64,000 bases of DNA from Peromyscus leucopus (lineage: Eukaryota; Chordata; Mammalia; Rodentia; Cricetidae): positions 151,864,826-151,928,825 of the forward strand of contig NC_051065.1 in NCBI RefSeq assembly GCF_004664715.2, written 5' to 3'. The notes under the pieces were generated by a model. It saw nothing but the letters and a program-made list of their open reading frames with translations. It was not told the DNA's origin and did not search any database. The translations under genes were made by a program, and so were the position numbers. Numbering within the stretch: position 1 is the stretch's first letter; every line of letters begins with the position of its first letter. Shown one piece after another: positions 44,873-57,109 of this stretch.

Positions 44873-46379
44873 TTGCTAGGTAGCAAAGTATCATCCATTC
44901 CACTTTACACATGAAAAAAATTCAGTTTTCTTAGACAGGTTCTACCTCTGAAGTCTTCTGTTAACATTTCTGGGACAGCAGTTGTATTGCCAGATGAACT
45001 GCAGGTTATCATCCACCAGAACATTTCACCTGAGCACCTCTCTTGACTGTGTGTGAGTGATGCTGGTCCCAAGTGTTTTTAGCTCGTTGTGCCCATTGTC
45101 CATCATGAGCCAGTTTATTCTACTTATGCTGTCCCTTCTCTTCTTGATCTAAACAGGAGTTTCTTCAGCTCCTGACCACAGTCTGTTGCCTTCTGTATGA
45201 TGGCATGTGATCAAATAGTCCTTATGTTGACTTTACCTGGATGACAGTCTGGTGTTGCTGTAATGCAAGGGTCTCTGGTGGGATAGTTGGTTTCACGTCC
45301 CTATTTGGTGACAAAGCTCGTTCCCAGGGCTGACGAACCTCAGAGCCTCCTCATAGGAGTGAGAATACATTAGCTCAGCTCTCTGGTCTCCTCTTGCAGA
45401 CTCCATGCTCTCAGACTGATCACCTCTAGTGAAGTCCAAGACAATCAGAGCATGAGATTAGAACAAAGGTGGTACTGTGGTTTGGGCTCCCTAGAGAAAT
45501 CTGCTGATGGATATTCACCCATAGTGTATGGCAGTAAGTGTAGAATTTTCATTAAGGCTCCCATTTCAGGTTTTGCCCATAATTTTTAATTCGCTTTGGC
45601 AGTTGTGCTGAGAGAACCACAGAAGTTATCAGTGACTTCTGGGTACGATTTGAAGTTAGGCCCTCCATTGCAGGACTTTCCCCTCTTACTGCTTCCTCTA
45701 GGATTCTGCACCCTCTCTGAAGTGCTCCCCATAACAAAACAGTTCACCCCTGTTCCCTCCGGCCGGCACTGGAAGGTCCTCAGGTGTGCACACAGGACTG
45801 ATGTCAGGGCAGAGGACAGAAGGAAACACGGCTTGAAGGAAAACCTGGCAAAGGGGAGGAAGCATGGTGGGAAAGGGCACGGAGAGGCATGAGCAGGGGC
45901 TGGGGGGCTGGACTCTAAGCAGGAGGGGTTCCTGTTGGTGCAGGCCCTCCCACCTGTCAGCTATGGCCTCAACAAGCTGGCACTTGCTCAGAGACTCTGG
46001 CTTGTGTTTGTCTGCCAGCCTCAAAGGGCAGCATTGTGCAATCTGTGACTATTGAACTCGGCCAGAGGGACATGGTCTCTCTAGGGTAGTTACTTGGGTC
46101 CAGTGATCACAACATCTTTATCCCCTCACTTGCTACAGCGTGCATTGCCACAGCCCCACCACGCACATCCTGGACATGGTCTCTGGCTGTGCACCAAGCC
46201 TCCTGTGTTTCACTTCAGGAATCACTTACCACAGAGGTGTTCAAGAAATGGACCTTAGCAAGGAACTCAGTGTGCAATATGGCTTTGTTTTTTAAAGGGT
46301 CATGATCTCTGTGAATCCTTCTGTGCAAAGGAAGCCAAAACTAAATGTTTCAAGTGAGCTGGCAAAAATATGCCTGGAG
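44873..46379. other. Unassigned unique sequence
   Basis: No repeat was recognised. The paired frames of about 100 codons at 45596-46024 on opposite strands have no signature. No splice-consistent exon was identified. Confidence 0.4.
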
Positions 46380-46840
46380 TGAAAGCATCTGTGTGTATGA
46401 GTATGAGTGTGAATGGTGTGTGAGTGCATGTGTGAATATGGGCATATGTGTGAATGTATATGATGTGTGTAGGTATGAGTGTGTGTATAAGTATGTGTAT
46501 CTCTGTAAGTGTATGAATGTGAGTATATGTGAACATTCATGGGTGATTGTGTGATTATATGTGTATATATGAATGTGTGTATGTGTGACTATTATATGTG
46601 TGTATAAATATGTATATATGAATGTGTATATGAATGTGTACATTTATGAATATATGAGAGTCTGAATATATGTGTGTAAATGTCCATGTATGCATATGTG
46701 TGTAAGTCTGTGTGTATGTATATGTTTATAAATGTGTGTGAATATGTACTAATGTGTTTCTGTTTATGAGTATATGTGTATATGTGTCAGTGTGAATGCA
46801 TGTGTGTGTGTGTGTGTATGTGTGTGTGTGTGTGTGTTTC
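46380..46840. repeat. Long TG-rich cryptic simple sequence
   Basis: About 460 bases built from TG, TGTA, TGAA and GAGT words, with interrupted TG runs at the right end (46800-46838). It yields spurious His/Thr/Tyr-rich antisense frames. It is probably an old, mutated TG array. Confidence 0.9.
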
Positions 46841-47427
46841 AGAAGGTGACCCCAGCGCTCAGGGTGGTTCCTTTCTTTCATTTCTCCTTGTGCCTTCTAC
46901 TATGGCATGAATGTTTTTTCTGCTGCCTCGTGCAGAACTTTGCAGGCAGGAGAAACAGTCCCTTTCCCATGCCTGCCAGCACAAATGACACCATCACGGT
47001 GTCTCTCCAGACTCCCTGGATATGCATGGTATGCTGTGTGTTTCTAACTGACCCGAGCAAAGCCTACCTCTTCCCAACCTCCTCAACTCTGTGGGACTCA
47101 GGAGCAGCCACCACTTGGAAGAAGAAAGAGAAAGGTCAGAGCATGTATACCTTGCCTCTCCCTTCCCTGGGAGTGTGGTCAGGCAGTCAGGTGAGCAACT
47201 CTTATCGTGAGTTGTTATGGGAAAAGTGACCAGATAGAACTCCCAGGAAGACATAGAACTTGGGACCTTTGGGGACAAGGCAGTTGAGGGCTAGGGGCTG
47301 CAGATGAGTACTTACTTTCCTATTTCCCACAAATCACCCAGCATTACCATAGAAACCTTGTTCCCTCCAGAAGCTTAGGTGACTTGGTGGATTCTGTGAA
47401 CACAACTGTTAAAAATACCGAAGAGGC
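46841..47427. other. Unassigned unique sequence
   Basis: No repeat or supported exon. A 151-codon frame starting in the TG array (46774-47229) has no recognisable domain. Confidence 0.4.
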
Positions 47428-47527
47428 CACGTTTGTGAGGCAGAAGCAGGCTGATCTCTGAGTTTGAGGCCACCTACTCTGCATTGTTAGAGTTCCAGGC
47501 CACCCAGGGCTATATAGTGAGACCTCA
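47428..47527 (+). mobile_element. Diverged B1-like SINE fragment
   Basis: 'gtgaggcagaagcaggctga', 'tctctgagtttgaggccacc', 'agagttccaggccacccagg' and 'gctatatagtgagacctcac' fit a B1 lacking its left end, followed by a short CA run. Confidence 0.8.
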
Positions 47528-47845
47528 CCCCCCACACACACACACCGTGATACAGACGTTTTATTGATGGTTGGGGTCTGGGTCTAATGTTCCAAAGTTT
47601 TGAGCCTCTTAGCCAAAGAATTAAAAATAAAGGCTTATGAAGATTTACAAAGAAACAAGATGATTTTATTTGGAGAAAAGGGATAGTCCACCTTAAAGAG
47701 GGTCCACTGTCAGGACTGACATGAGTGAGGATCGAAGGAAACATGGACCTGGTTACTAAGGGACACATAGTTTGGGTCATTATTCATTCTGATTGATAGA
47801 TTAGGCTATTTAATCATTTCTGTACTATCCATGTCCTTTCCCATA

Positions 47846-47871
47846 ATGCATCTGATTTTAATCAGATGCAT
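47846..47871. repeat. 26-base inverted repeat
   Basis: Arms ATGCATCTGATT and AATCAGATGCAT are perfect complements separated by two T residues. It could be chance, a DNA transposon end, or a symmetric protein-binding site. Confidence 0.9.
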
Positions 47872-49153
47872 GTCCAGTTATGTATAGACATAAACTGGTA
47901 AACAGAAGCTTCTCCCTAAAAGGTTATTAGAGGATATAGTTTTGCCTTACTGTGCATGCATCCAAAACTAGTTCAGGCCAGATCAGTCCTTTTTTTCTTC
48001 ATTTCCAAACATTGGGAATACACTTGAATAGAAACTGTCTAAATTTGATTGTGACGGAGGATGGAGGAACTTATTCAATTGTTGAGGGGTGGAAAAATGT
48101 GTAACAGCCTAGTGCAGGTGTGGGTTGGGGGAAGGCTGCTCTGCAGATGCAAGGTGCATTGTGTGGGGAGGGATGTGGGCATAGCATGTGCAGGTGAAGG
48201 GACTCGGATGCCAGATGCATTATTATCAGGGGTGTGTGCATGACCGAAAGCCAGATGGGGCCCCAGGGCACTGAACTATTTGCTATGCTTCCCTGACTCA
48301 GCAGTCTCTGGAGGGGCCTTCTGGCTGCTTCAGGAGGCAACCATGTCTTCTTCCTCCTCTCAAATCACTGCCCTAGAAGTCCCTGAGCACACTGAAGGGA
48401 ATTCTGGGGAGAATAAGATTGCAGAGCCCTTGACAATGTGGGGGCATCAACCCAGTGAGAGATTTCCCCCACCTGCTCTTGTGATCGGTTTCTCTGTCTC
48501 TGAATCTACCCTCCACAGGAACACCTAGGGCAGGGAAGCAACTGCTGTGTCTGGTTTTCTTCATCTGGGGGGATAGAAAGAAAGCCAGGGGGTCATCTAG
48601 ATCCCCATCTTCCCCGGGGCTCTCACTGGGAGGAAAAGAAGTCTTTTCTGGGCTCCAGAGCTGCCTTCTCCTTGGAGTTTGGTCCTCATTCATGACTGAG
48701 GTGCCCATGCTGCTGCTCCAGGTCCCCTTTAATGCTGAGTGGTGCTGCAGGCCAGAGGCTCTTCAGGGAGAGCATGCCCCGTGCTATTGCAACCCAGAAA
48801 AGCAGCCTCTCTTCCTGCAGGTTTTCCTTGGTCCTGCTGGAAGGCGGGCCCAGGGAGAAAAATCAGTAGGCTCCTAAGAACTCAAATGGTAGCCCAGGCC
48901 CCTGTGTTAACCTGTGACCTGCTCTGCCCCTGAGCCAGGCTTTGTGGGTGCAAGAGTGTTTGGGTGGCCTTAAGCACCTGTGGACATCAGCCTCAGCACT
49001 TAGCAAGGAATGGGACAACCTGGACTGGTTCTTGGAAATGATCTGTAAGGAAGGGTAGGAGACAGTGGCCAAGGCCCCTGCCCTCCCTCTTGATGATGTT
49101 CCAACTGCTATCACCTTTGTCATAAGCCTTCTGTGCATTCTCTCTCTCTTTCT

Positions 49154-49167
49154 CCCCCCCCCCCCCC
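49154..49167. repeat. Poly(C) run
   Basis: 14 consecutive C residues following a CT-rich tract and immediately before 'gtagcagtagg'. It is a slippage-prone homopolymer, so its exact length is uncertain in any assembly. Confidence 0.9.
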
Positions 49168-50103
49168 GTAGCAGTAGGCGCTGCTTACAGCCGTGTGCTA
49201 GGCTGTGTGTTCCTCATGTTTGGGGAGCGATAATAAAACAGATCACAAGTATGGACTTCTCCTGCCCAGCCAGACAGGCAGCAGATGAAACCAGCTGGTG
49301 CCCATGCTGTGGTTCCAGTGAACGCCAGCCTGGCACAGGTGTTACCTTCACGCCTTACCCAGCCATGCTAACTAAGCACCAGCATAGTCCCTTTGTGATC
49401 ATTGCTACAGGTTTGTGCAGCTGGCTAGTCTCATCACCAGCTGCTGCTTGGGAACAATGACAAACACTGGCCTCCCTGACATTTGTCCTTGGACACTTAG
49501 ACGATGTTTCTCAGCAGGGCCAGCAGGGCCAACAGGGCAAAGGCTCCGTTAGCCTCATTCCTGATGGAGACCTGGGAAAACATTCTGGAAAGTGGAACTT
49601 GTGAAGGTGCCATGGAGGCGGACACCCAGAGGACCGTGGAGCAGGGTGGGTGTTGGTCTCTTTAAGGCTCGCGTCGAGAGGGCTCCTATACTGGGTGCAA
49701 GTGTCTCACGCCAGGCTCTCGGAGAATTAGGTCAGGTGCTGAGGTATGTGATGCCCTCCACAAAGTGCTGTTTTTCTGAGTCCTGGCAGCAGGTGCAGAT
49801 GTGGTGGTTGCTCACACACTGCTTTCCAGGAAGAAGGAACGTGTGAACACTAGGAGTCTACCATGAGACAAGCTCTCTCACCACACGTCTCCAAGCCGCG
49901 GGCCTGGCTGCACATTCTGCTTAGAAACTTAGGAGAGAGAGGGCAGCAAGGTGCAGATAAAGGGACTCACATTCTGGCCTGGCCTTGGCCCTTTGCCCAG
50001 CTTAGTCTGACCATTTCCAGTGCTCATAGAATGCTCAGCAAATCATGTCAGCCAGAGAGTGGCTATCTGGAGGGGTATGTAAAAGAGCTGCTTAACAGGT
50101 GCC

Positions 50104-50292
50104 TATAAAAATTGATCCGATACGTTTGCGAGCCGCGGGGACCTGAGGAAGGGCATGGGATCGGAGAGCAATCCAGCTTCGGAGCCCTGGGTTCCCTCGT
50201 TGCCGAGGAGGGGCCGCCGTTGCTCTGCAGGAGCAGGTGAGAGGGTGCACCTGCAGGGAAGAGGGGAAGGCCGGCCGCTTGGTCAAGCCTAA
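50104..50292 (+). promoter_or_regulatory. TATA-bearing CpG-rich segment, candidate first exon
   Basis: A TATAAAAA box lies at 50104-50111. Downstream, about 180 bases hold 14 CpG dinucleotides by hand count, far above the neighbourhood. An ATG at 50155 has G at -3 and +4 and opens a frame MGSESNPASEPWVPSLPRRG... A consensus donor, GAGCAG followed by GTGAGA, sits at 50237, 27 codons into that frame. Unspliced, the frame stops at 50290-50292. I recognise no homologue and no downstream exon is certain, although a strong polypyrimidine/AG acceptor occurs at 52197-52198. Confidence 0.35.
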
Positions 50293-50689
50293 CACGGGGA
50301 GTGCAGGTGAAACTGATGGCATGAGCTAGCAGAAATCTGACCATCAAATCAGTGCGCTCCGGGATGGTGCTCAGGGTGCCTGGGACTCCCCAGACCCCAA
50401 CTGTCCCTCGAGTTTCTTCCCCCATTTCTGTGGAAATTGCCACACCGATTATTGCTTCTGTGAAAACATGTGCTGAAATGAAAGGATTGGTTTATTGCAC
50501 CAGTTTGTTGCCAGCCAGGCTGCTGGAGCCCACTGGCCTACCACCCCCAAGCCCAGTTGTCCTCAGACCACTCTCCCCACCCCTGCCAAATCTTCATGCT
50601 CCAGTTAGCGGTGGCTTTAGCTGGATGCGCCCCCCTCCATCTTGCCAACCCTCCTGCTTCTTCCTCAGCTCCACGTGGCCACACAAGTC

Positions 50690-50925
50690 CCCAAAGCTGC
50701 CCTGCCCCTTCCAGCTCTGTGGTCACCATGTTCCTTTCATGCAGGAAGCCCTCCCTGGCTATCTTAGTCAGGAGAACCTGTTGACCACTGAGGTCCAGCC
50801 CAAATGTGGGCCCTCCATGCGTCTGTCCCCTCCCCCAGTGGAGACCTGCTTCTCTCCCTCTGTCCTGGGCACCATTTTGTCTGCTCATTATTTGTACACA
50901 CAGTTTCTTCTGCTGTGGGCCTGCA
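50690..50925 (+). repeat. L2-like ancient LINE fragment
   Basis: 'tttcatgcaggaagccctcc', 'ctggctatcttagtcagg', 'aggtccagcccaaatgtggg' and 'gggcaccattttgtctgctc' resemble the L2 3' region (ccaggaagccttccctgac ...). The 239-codon minus-strand frame across 50538-51257 is antisense to this and the next MIR. Confidence 0.45.
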
Positions 50926-50999
50926 AAGGCCTCCAAAGTTAAGACTCTTGAATTTTCAAATAGCCTCCCCCTGCATATCTCCTCACTCACAACAGCACG

Positions 51000-51180
51000 T
51001 AGCATGAGGTAGCGATAAGAGATTGGGGCCCAGAGTAAGGCCGTCCCACACTGACATCCCAACTCCATGCTAGCCATAGGGTTAGGGCCTGGGGTGAGAT
51101 TCTTGGCTTTCCTGAGCTCTGCTTTCCTTGCCAATAAAATGGGGCCAACACTGTCACCTGAGCTATGAGAATTACCTGAT
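51000..51180 (+). repeat. MIR SINE
   Basis: 'tagcatgaggtagcgataag', 'ttgggcccagagtaagg'-like head, 'gcctggggtgagattcttgg', 'tgctttccttgccaataaaa' and 'tggggccaacactgtcacct' match the MIR order to the end of the core. Confidence 0.6.
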
Positions 51181-53394
51181 TGCTTGGTAGTCACTTGGCT
51201 ACTTTGATCCTCCTGGCTTCTTGTCACTTTGAGTATTTCTCTTAAAAGGCTGACCACCTACACAGCGTGGCCTCCTTTCGGGTCCTTCACAGTCTGAGCT
51301 TGACTGTGAGACTTTTACTGCGGTGATCGAAAGGTTAAGTGTCATGAGCCATGGGAATGGCACCAGCTCCCTGGGATGAACAGATTTTGATCACTGGTGT
51401 TTAGTGGGCAGTCTGTGGGTTTTGAGGGCTGAAGGAAGAGGCCTCGGGTTTGCAGGTTTGCACAGTTAACAGGTTCTACTCGTGTCCTTATGCATAGGCC
51501 AGGGCCTCCTAGCCACTGGTCTTGAGAAAGCCAGTGTCTTTTGAGATATGAACTGAGATAAAACTTTGGATGTCCTAATGCTTATACCCCAGCCTATTCC
51601 TCTGACCAGCACAGAGTGTACAGAGGCTCTGAGAAGTCCTGTAGCAAAGACACCTTTTATCTTTGTGTAAGCTGGTATTTCCCAAAGGCGTTTTACTTCT
51701 TACTGAATATGGGCAGACCTGAGTGACAGATGTGTCTCTAGCCAGAGGGAGGTGTGATGCCAGGAGTAACTCTGGTTTCTGGTCAGAGACTTACTTTCTC
51801 CAAGGCCAACTTTTTTTCTCAGAGACATCAGTATAGTGCTCATCACCTGGAGTTACCTTCTGGGCTTTTGGAGTCAAATGTTGGCCAGTGCTGTGCTGAA
51901 TTTGTGCCCACCAGGCCTTTGCCACAAAGCATGCGGTGCCATGGATTTAGAGATCACAACTGAGTATATCGTGCGCTCCTCTTACCCAGCTACACCCGCT
52001 CTGCTGGGTGGGTCCCAGGGCGGTGTGAATGGGGGGACTTGAACCACCAAGTGTCCATCCATTGTTGTATTTCCTGTGCTTTCTCTTGTGTTCTTTCTTC
52101 CTGGCTGTTTTACCTTTTTATCCTCCTTTGCATTTTCTGATTTCCCTGGGAAATTTTACTTGTTTTTTTTTATCTTCGGTTCTGTTTCTTCTTCTTAGAT
52201 GAGAGTTGTCCACTTGTGGTCCCAAAGCCATAGCTCCATTTTGCTGTCCAGGTTCCCAGTGTGGCCCCGACCCTTATTGTGACCCTCCAGGTGGACTTCT
52301 CTTCTGAATGGGGTCATTACAGTGGGGGTAGTCTCCTTTCTTCCATGTGGGAAGATACTCTGACCCTCGCAAGCCCAGGGGGAAGAGAATGGGCAGCCGC
52401 CGCTGCCACTCTGACTTGGTGGCATATTGCACAGTGCTCAGAAGAGAGGGTACAGAGCTGTGGCTCAGGGGCCCCTTCCACCCTCACCTTCCATAGTCTG
52501 TGTGGGTGTGCTTGGTCTTGCTGGGGCACAGTTACTTGCTGGCGGCGCTCCATACACCCCCCACCACCATGGTTTTCTCCTTCACTTTTCTAGCCAGCAG
52601 ATCTCTCTGACATGCTTTTCTTAGTCAGCCTGCAGAATTCCCCCCCAGTCTCTTTCTCAGGCCTCTTCACCTGCCACCCTCTCCTGGTGATCTTAGTGAC
52701 CTTCATGCCCATGATGGCCTTCCTGACCTTTCAGAGGAGCGAGGGCCCGCTTACATACAGAGAACTTGCGGGAAGGAGGGCATTCCCATTGCACATAGAG
52801 GACTCGGTCCCGACCCTCCCCGCTTTTGTCCTCGAGTACAAATTGCCTTTGAACGCCGCTGAGCTTGTAACAGCTCACTGCTATTTTCGAAATGCCTTGT
52901 TTGTCCCCTCACTTAATGCCCAGTTCTTCTGGCCAGTCCAAGCTCAGTAAAAGCAAGACCTTTCGCTGCGTGTCCGCCCTCCCTCCTCTTGCTGATCACT
53001 GTGCCCGGGGCTGAGACGGTGTGAAGCACACTGTTGAAGTTCCACAGGGGGAGGACAGAGGAAGGGTGGAGAAAAGACAGAGACGGCATCAGCAAGAAGA
53101 TTCACAAGTTCTAACAGCCACTTGAGCTGGCTTCTGTTGCCTCCGCTGGATAAATAAGGAAGTTTAAAGCAAGGTATTGATGCAACTTGCCCACATTAAT
53201 GTGCCGAAAAGGGGGCATGCAGTCTTTCTCTCTGGAAACCAGGCTCACAAGTGCTATGCTCTGATCCATCCTAGCCTGGAGTCCGTCCAGTGGCAACTGG
53301 GATTCAATCCCCTGGACCAGGGGTTGTCACCACAGGAGGAAGGCATTTAAGGAGTCCTTGGTACCCACTGCACAAGTCTCTATTATGTATAAGA
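51181..53394. other. Mostly unique sequence with one strong splice-acceptor-like site
   Basis: A long pyrimidine tract ends in 'cttcttcttag' at 52188-52198, followed by 'atgagagttgtccac' and, about 90 bases on, a CAG/GTGGAC donor-like site. The implied exon has no recognisable coding sequence. No interspersed repeat was recognised. Confidence 0.3.
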
Positions 53395-53525
53395 TTTCAT
53401 TAGTATCACAAACGTCTGACAAAGGTGTCACCGTGATGGCCCTTTACAAATGAGTACTCAGAGATAGAGAGACTGGGACAGTGTGCCTAGGGCTTTACTG
53501 TGAATCCAGCGCCCTTCACAGTCCA
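53395..53525 (+). repeat. MIR/MIR3-like relic
   Basis: 'tggccctttacaaatgagta', 'ctcagagatagagagactgg' and 'cagtgtgcctagggctttac' resemble the MIR3/MIR end (ttttacagatgaggaaactgaggc ...). Short and diverged. Confidence 0.35.
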
Positions 53526-54730
53526 CTGCTGAAGCTTCCTGCCATGGATGCTTCTTTTGACTTATGGGTGCCTTTTCCTTTTGAAAACATGTCCATATGC
53601 ACATCACACACACATGGTTTTTAGCTGATTAGTGTGGTGCTGAGGTCATCTTACAGAGCGTTGGACATGAAACCCTCAGGCAAGGAGACAAGGAGGAAGA
53701 AGAGCTCAAGCCATTCTGATGTGGAACCAAATGGGACTTCCTTCGGGAGTGACTCTCCATGTACCCAGTACTCTGCACCTGTCAGTCCTACCCAGTGCTT
53801 TCCTAGCACAGTAAACTTTAAAGCCTGACCCACTCACTGCTACTAACCTTGGCCTCCAGGCCCCCAGTGGAAGTGCTTTAAATACCCATGTCTGGACCAG
53901 AGGTCTCCTCCTTGACTGCCAGTATAGTCCATGGCGTGCTTTTAAAATGATGTCCTCCTCCTAGTTAATACCATCTCTGGGACAGGCCTGGCACTCTCTT
54001 CCCCAGGAGGTCAACACTGATGGCCTCTTCCAGCCTCTCACAGCAAGGAGCCCTGAGTTTCTGTGCCCCTGTCTTCATGGCATGCACCGTGGCTGTGAGA
54101 TAGTCCATGAGATGAGAAGGGGAAGGCGAGGGTACTCTTCATCAGAGATGTGCAATGCACACTACCTCCCAGGAGTCTAATTCGGTTACAAATCACTTCT
54201 CCTTGAGAGAGCCCTTGAGAAGGGAGTGGTGTCAGTGTCGAGTACTCAGGGAATTGACTGGAGAGTTATTTTGAGCGGACATGTCACTACACTCTGCTTC
54301 CCCTGTAAATGGCCACCTTTCCTGCTTGCAACTCAGGCCCCAAGACTGGTAGGCTTTCTTCTGGCATACCCAGACCTGGGAAGGCTACCCTGGGGCAGAA
54401 TGACTTGCTGAGGGGGCTTCTGCGGTAATCCACACAGGGCAGGTCCTGCCCTCCTTGGACTTGTAGGCAGTGAGGAAGTAGATGCTGTTATAATAATTAT
54501 TTTTACCATCACTGAAATAAAGCGCTGCCTCTTTCCTGAGTGTATGATCCCACCAGCTTCTTGCAACATTGAGCCCTAAGGTCAAGGAGGTTTTGCTAGG
54601 ATTCTGTGAGCCCCTTGATTTTGGAGCCTCTTACAAAGTTCCCAAAGTATCGTGTATGGCTGCCACAGGATCCTGGCACTGTTCTGCCTCTAGGGGTGGG
54701 GAGCACTTTTCCCTATTTCAAATGATACAA
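53526..54730. other. Unassigned unique sequence
   Basis: 53890-53975 has a weak hAT-relic look ('gtgcttttaaaatgatgtcc') that is too diverged to call. No exon supported. Confidence 0.35.
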
Positions 54731-54790
54731 GGATGGATGGATGGATGGATGGATGGATGGATGGATGGATGGATGGATGTATGTATGTTA
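54731..54790. repeat. (GGAT)n microsatellite
   Basis: About 12 GGAT units ending in GTAT-type variants. Produces a W-M-D-G artefact peptide. Confidence 0.97.
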
Positions 54791-55463
54791 ATTCAGTTAC
54801 TCCCAGGGAGAGGGACCTTCAGGATTTAGTTTCGAGGTTAGGTGGAAGTGACTAACTTGTTCTGTCCTAAGAGCAGGTTTTGAGAGAACGTGACCAAGGT
54901 GGGGCTGACAGACAGCCAGGAAGCCCTGGCAAAAAAGCTCTGCTTGCGTCACCTTTGCCCTGGTAGACCAGAACTTCATGGAGGAGGCCAGAATTTGAGT
55001 ACTGGGGCTGAGAGAGAAGGACTGTGGGAAAGGAAGAAAACGGGTTCCTGGAGACAAGACCATCCCAGAAGGGCACAGGGTTCCTCCCAGAAGTAAAATG
55101 ATCCACAAGGAGACCTCATCCATGGAAGTGATCACTGCCTTCAAGGAGCTGAGGCCCTGAGCAGCTGGCCAGCTGGGTAGCAGGGGTAGTGGAGGTTCTT
55201 CTACCTGGTGTTGTAAAGCTTTGTCTTTGGGGGCTCTCCCCTGCTCACCCCAGAGGGAAAATGCTAATTACCCAGCTCTAACCACTGAAAGGATCTTAGC
55301 AGAGGGGTTCTCCACCTCCTGGGCCCTGGTGGAAGCATGCCTACAAACACTCAGAGCGAACCTAGTATAGGAGTTTGTGTTATAACATCAGCCCTGGACA
55401 AAGCTGAAGGATGGTGTTGTGCATGTGATAAGTTAGGAAATGCAAGCCAGGAACTTGCTGGCC
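54791..55463. other. Unassigned unique sequence
   Basis: No repeat was recognised. Overlapping frames of 68-115 codons on both strands have no signature. Confidence 0.4.
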
Positions 55464-56017
55464 TATATTAGTTAGAGTTCTCTAAAGAAACAGAAATAAT
55501 ATGGATAGATTTATATCTGTCTATCAGTTGATCAACAGATGGATGGACAGACAGACAGATATGGGAATTTACTGGATTGGCTTACTACAGGATATGCTCT
55601 GAGTAGTCCAACAATGGGCGTCTCACACTGGAGAGGCCAAGATTCTGTAGTTGTTCTGTCCATTAAGGCTGGGCGTCTCCACAGTCCCAGTCTGACCCTG
55701 GAGGCTTGGAGGATTCCTGGAGAGCTGCTGGGCATCAGTCTCTGGAATCACAGAGAAGTTGGTTTTGGTATTGGTGAAGGAATGCCAAAGCCGTGGGATG
55801 CATGGACTCGCCAGTGAGAGTGAGAGCAGCAAGCAAGAGCAACATTTCCTTCATCCACGTCTTTTCACCTGGGCTGCCACCAGGTGCCACCCAGATTTAG
55901 GGTGGGTCTTCCAGCTTCAAATAATGTGTTCAAGAAAAATCGCAGGAGTGCCCAGCAGCTTGGGTTTGCAGTTGTTTCTAGATGCAGTCAAGTTGAGAAC
56001 CAAGATTAGCTATCACA
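55464..56017 (-). mobile_element. ERVL-type LTR (MLT2-like)
   Basis: On the minus strand it starts TGTGATAGC, continues 'taatcttggttctcaacttg', 'gaagacccaccctaaatctg' and 'ggtggcacctggtgg', and ends near the 'tctctttagagaac'/'taactaatata' motif typical of this group. A GACA/GATA-rich tract (55530-55562) lies near its 3' end. The internal frames have no coding meaning. Confidence 0.7.
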
Positions 56018-57109
56018 GCGTCCGTTCCATGGTCCTTCCTATCATCCCAGGCCTACTAGGAATCACTGCCACTACCAACTAGACTCTAGGGCACAAGCAA
56101 GGGCCAGACAGCCTGGGATTTTCCAAGACTCTCCAGGTGCAACGTTGTCTGTGTATTTTGATGTGGAGGCTGAAAGAATAATACTTCTGTTTAGTAGGAA
56201 CCCATGTTGTAGACACCCAGTGGCCCTCTGTCAATAATGGTTGCAGTAGGGAATGAGAGTGGAATGCCTCGTTTCTGAAGAGATTCCAATTCCAATTCCC
56301 TTGGAGAGAAGCAGCCAGTTAGACTGAGGCAGCGCGTGCATCACAGGCACATCCCAGTGGATGTCAGGGCCAGAGCACGTCTGTTCAAGGCTCACTTCCC
56401 GACCATCCAGCTTGGCCTGTGCTTGAGCCTTGCTGTGGGTGCCGCCGACCTTGTCCTACTCGGTCGTTTTGGCTACAGCTTTGTGCGTCTCTGTGTCAAG
56501 ATGATGTAGCTGACATAGTACCTTGTGCTAGGGAAGAAGGTGTGGGTACCATTTGATGAGTGGAATGAGAATCAGAAGAGGAAAGGCTAAGGAGCCGCAA
56601 AGGGACTTGAGCTGAGTTCCACGATTCCAATTACCCCTTTCTTCTCTCTCCCAAGAGGGCTTCTCTGCCTACCTTCTGTGAACCCCCGCCCCAGGCCGCC
56701 ATCAGTTGTCACTGTTAATTTATGTGAGAGATTGGCCGAAGGAGGCACAGCTTGTCCTTTGCCCCAGCTGTGATGCCGGAAGCAGGAGGAGGGGTAGGAG
56801 GCTGATGGCGGACCTTCAGAGCTGGTGTCTGATGAAGGGACACTCACTACTCCTTGCTGGGATGTGCTCTGCCTGATCATGGGCCCTTCTCTCACACAGG
56901 GGCTGGTCGTCTCAGTCCTGAATCAGGTCACCAGGACCAAGGTGCTTAAGTTCTTGTAAGTGGGTCTTTGAAGAACAAGATTGAAGTTTGTCTTGCTCGC
57001 AAGGACTCTGTAAGCAGGTTTCCGAAACGTTCTTAAGTACTTTGAAATCTTGGATGGTGGCTTACTGATGGACAGACATCCTTGGCAGGCATCAGCTGCC
57101 TGAGAGCTG
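56018..57109. other. Unassigned unique sequence
   Basis: No repeat or exon supported. 56438-56490 is mildly CpG-rich ('gtgccgccgacc', 'ctcggtcg') but short. Confidence 0.4.

Larger units (their letters stand above)
47528..50103. other. Mostly unique sequence
   Basis: No exon or transposon supported. It includes a 26-base hairpin (47846-47871) and a 14-base C run after a CT tract (49154-49167). 49500-49545 has a short 'cagcagggc' type repetition. Frames of 80-131 codons lack signatures. Confidence 0.4.

Noticed and set aside
44647..44912. Poly-Ser and poly-Glu peptides on opposite strands
   Set aside because: Both are translation of the (TCC)n microsatellite.
46774..47229. 151-codon frame beginning with a poly-Val/Cys stretch
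   Set aside because: The start is translated TG microsatellite and the rest lacks any signature.
50538..51257. 239-codon minus-strand open frame, the longest in the window
   Set aside because: It runs antisense through L2-like and MIR sequence and has no domain, so an open frame in GC-rich repeat DNA explains it.
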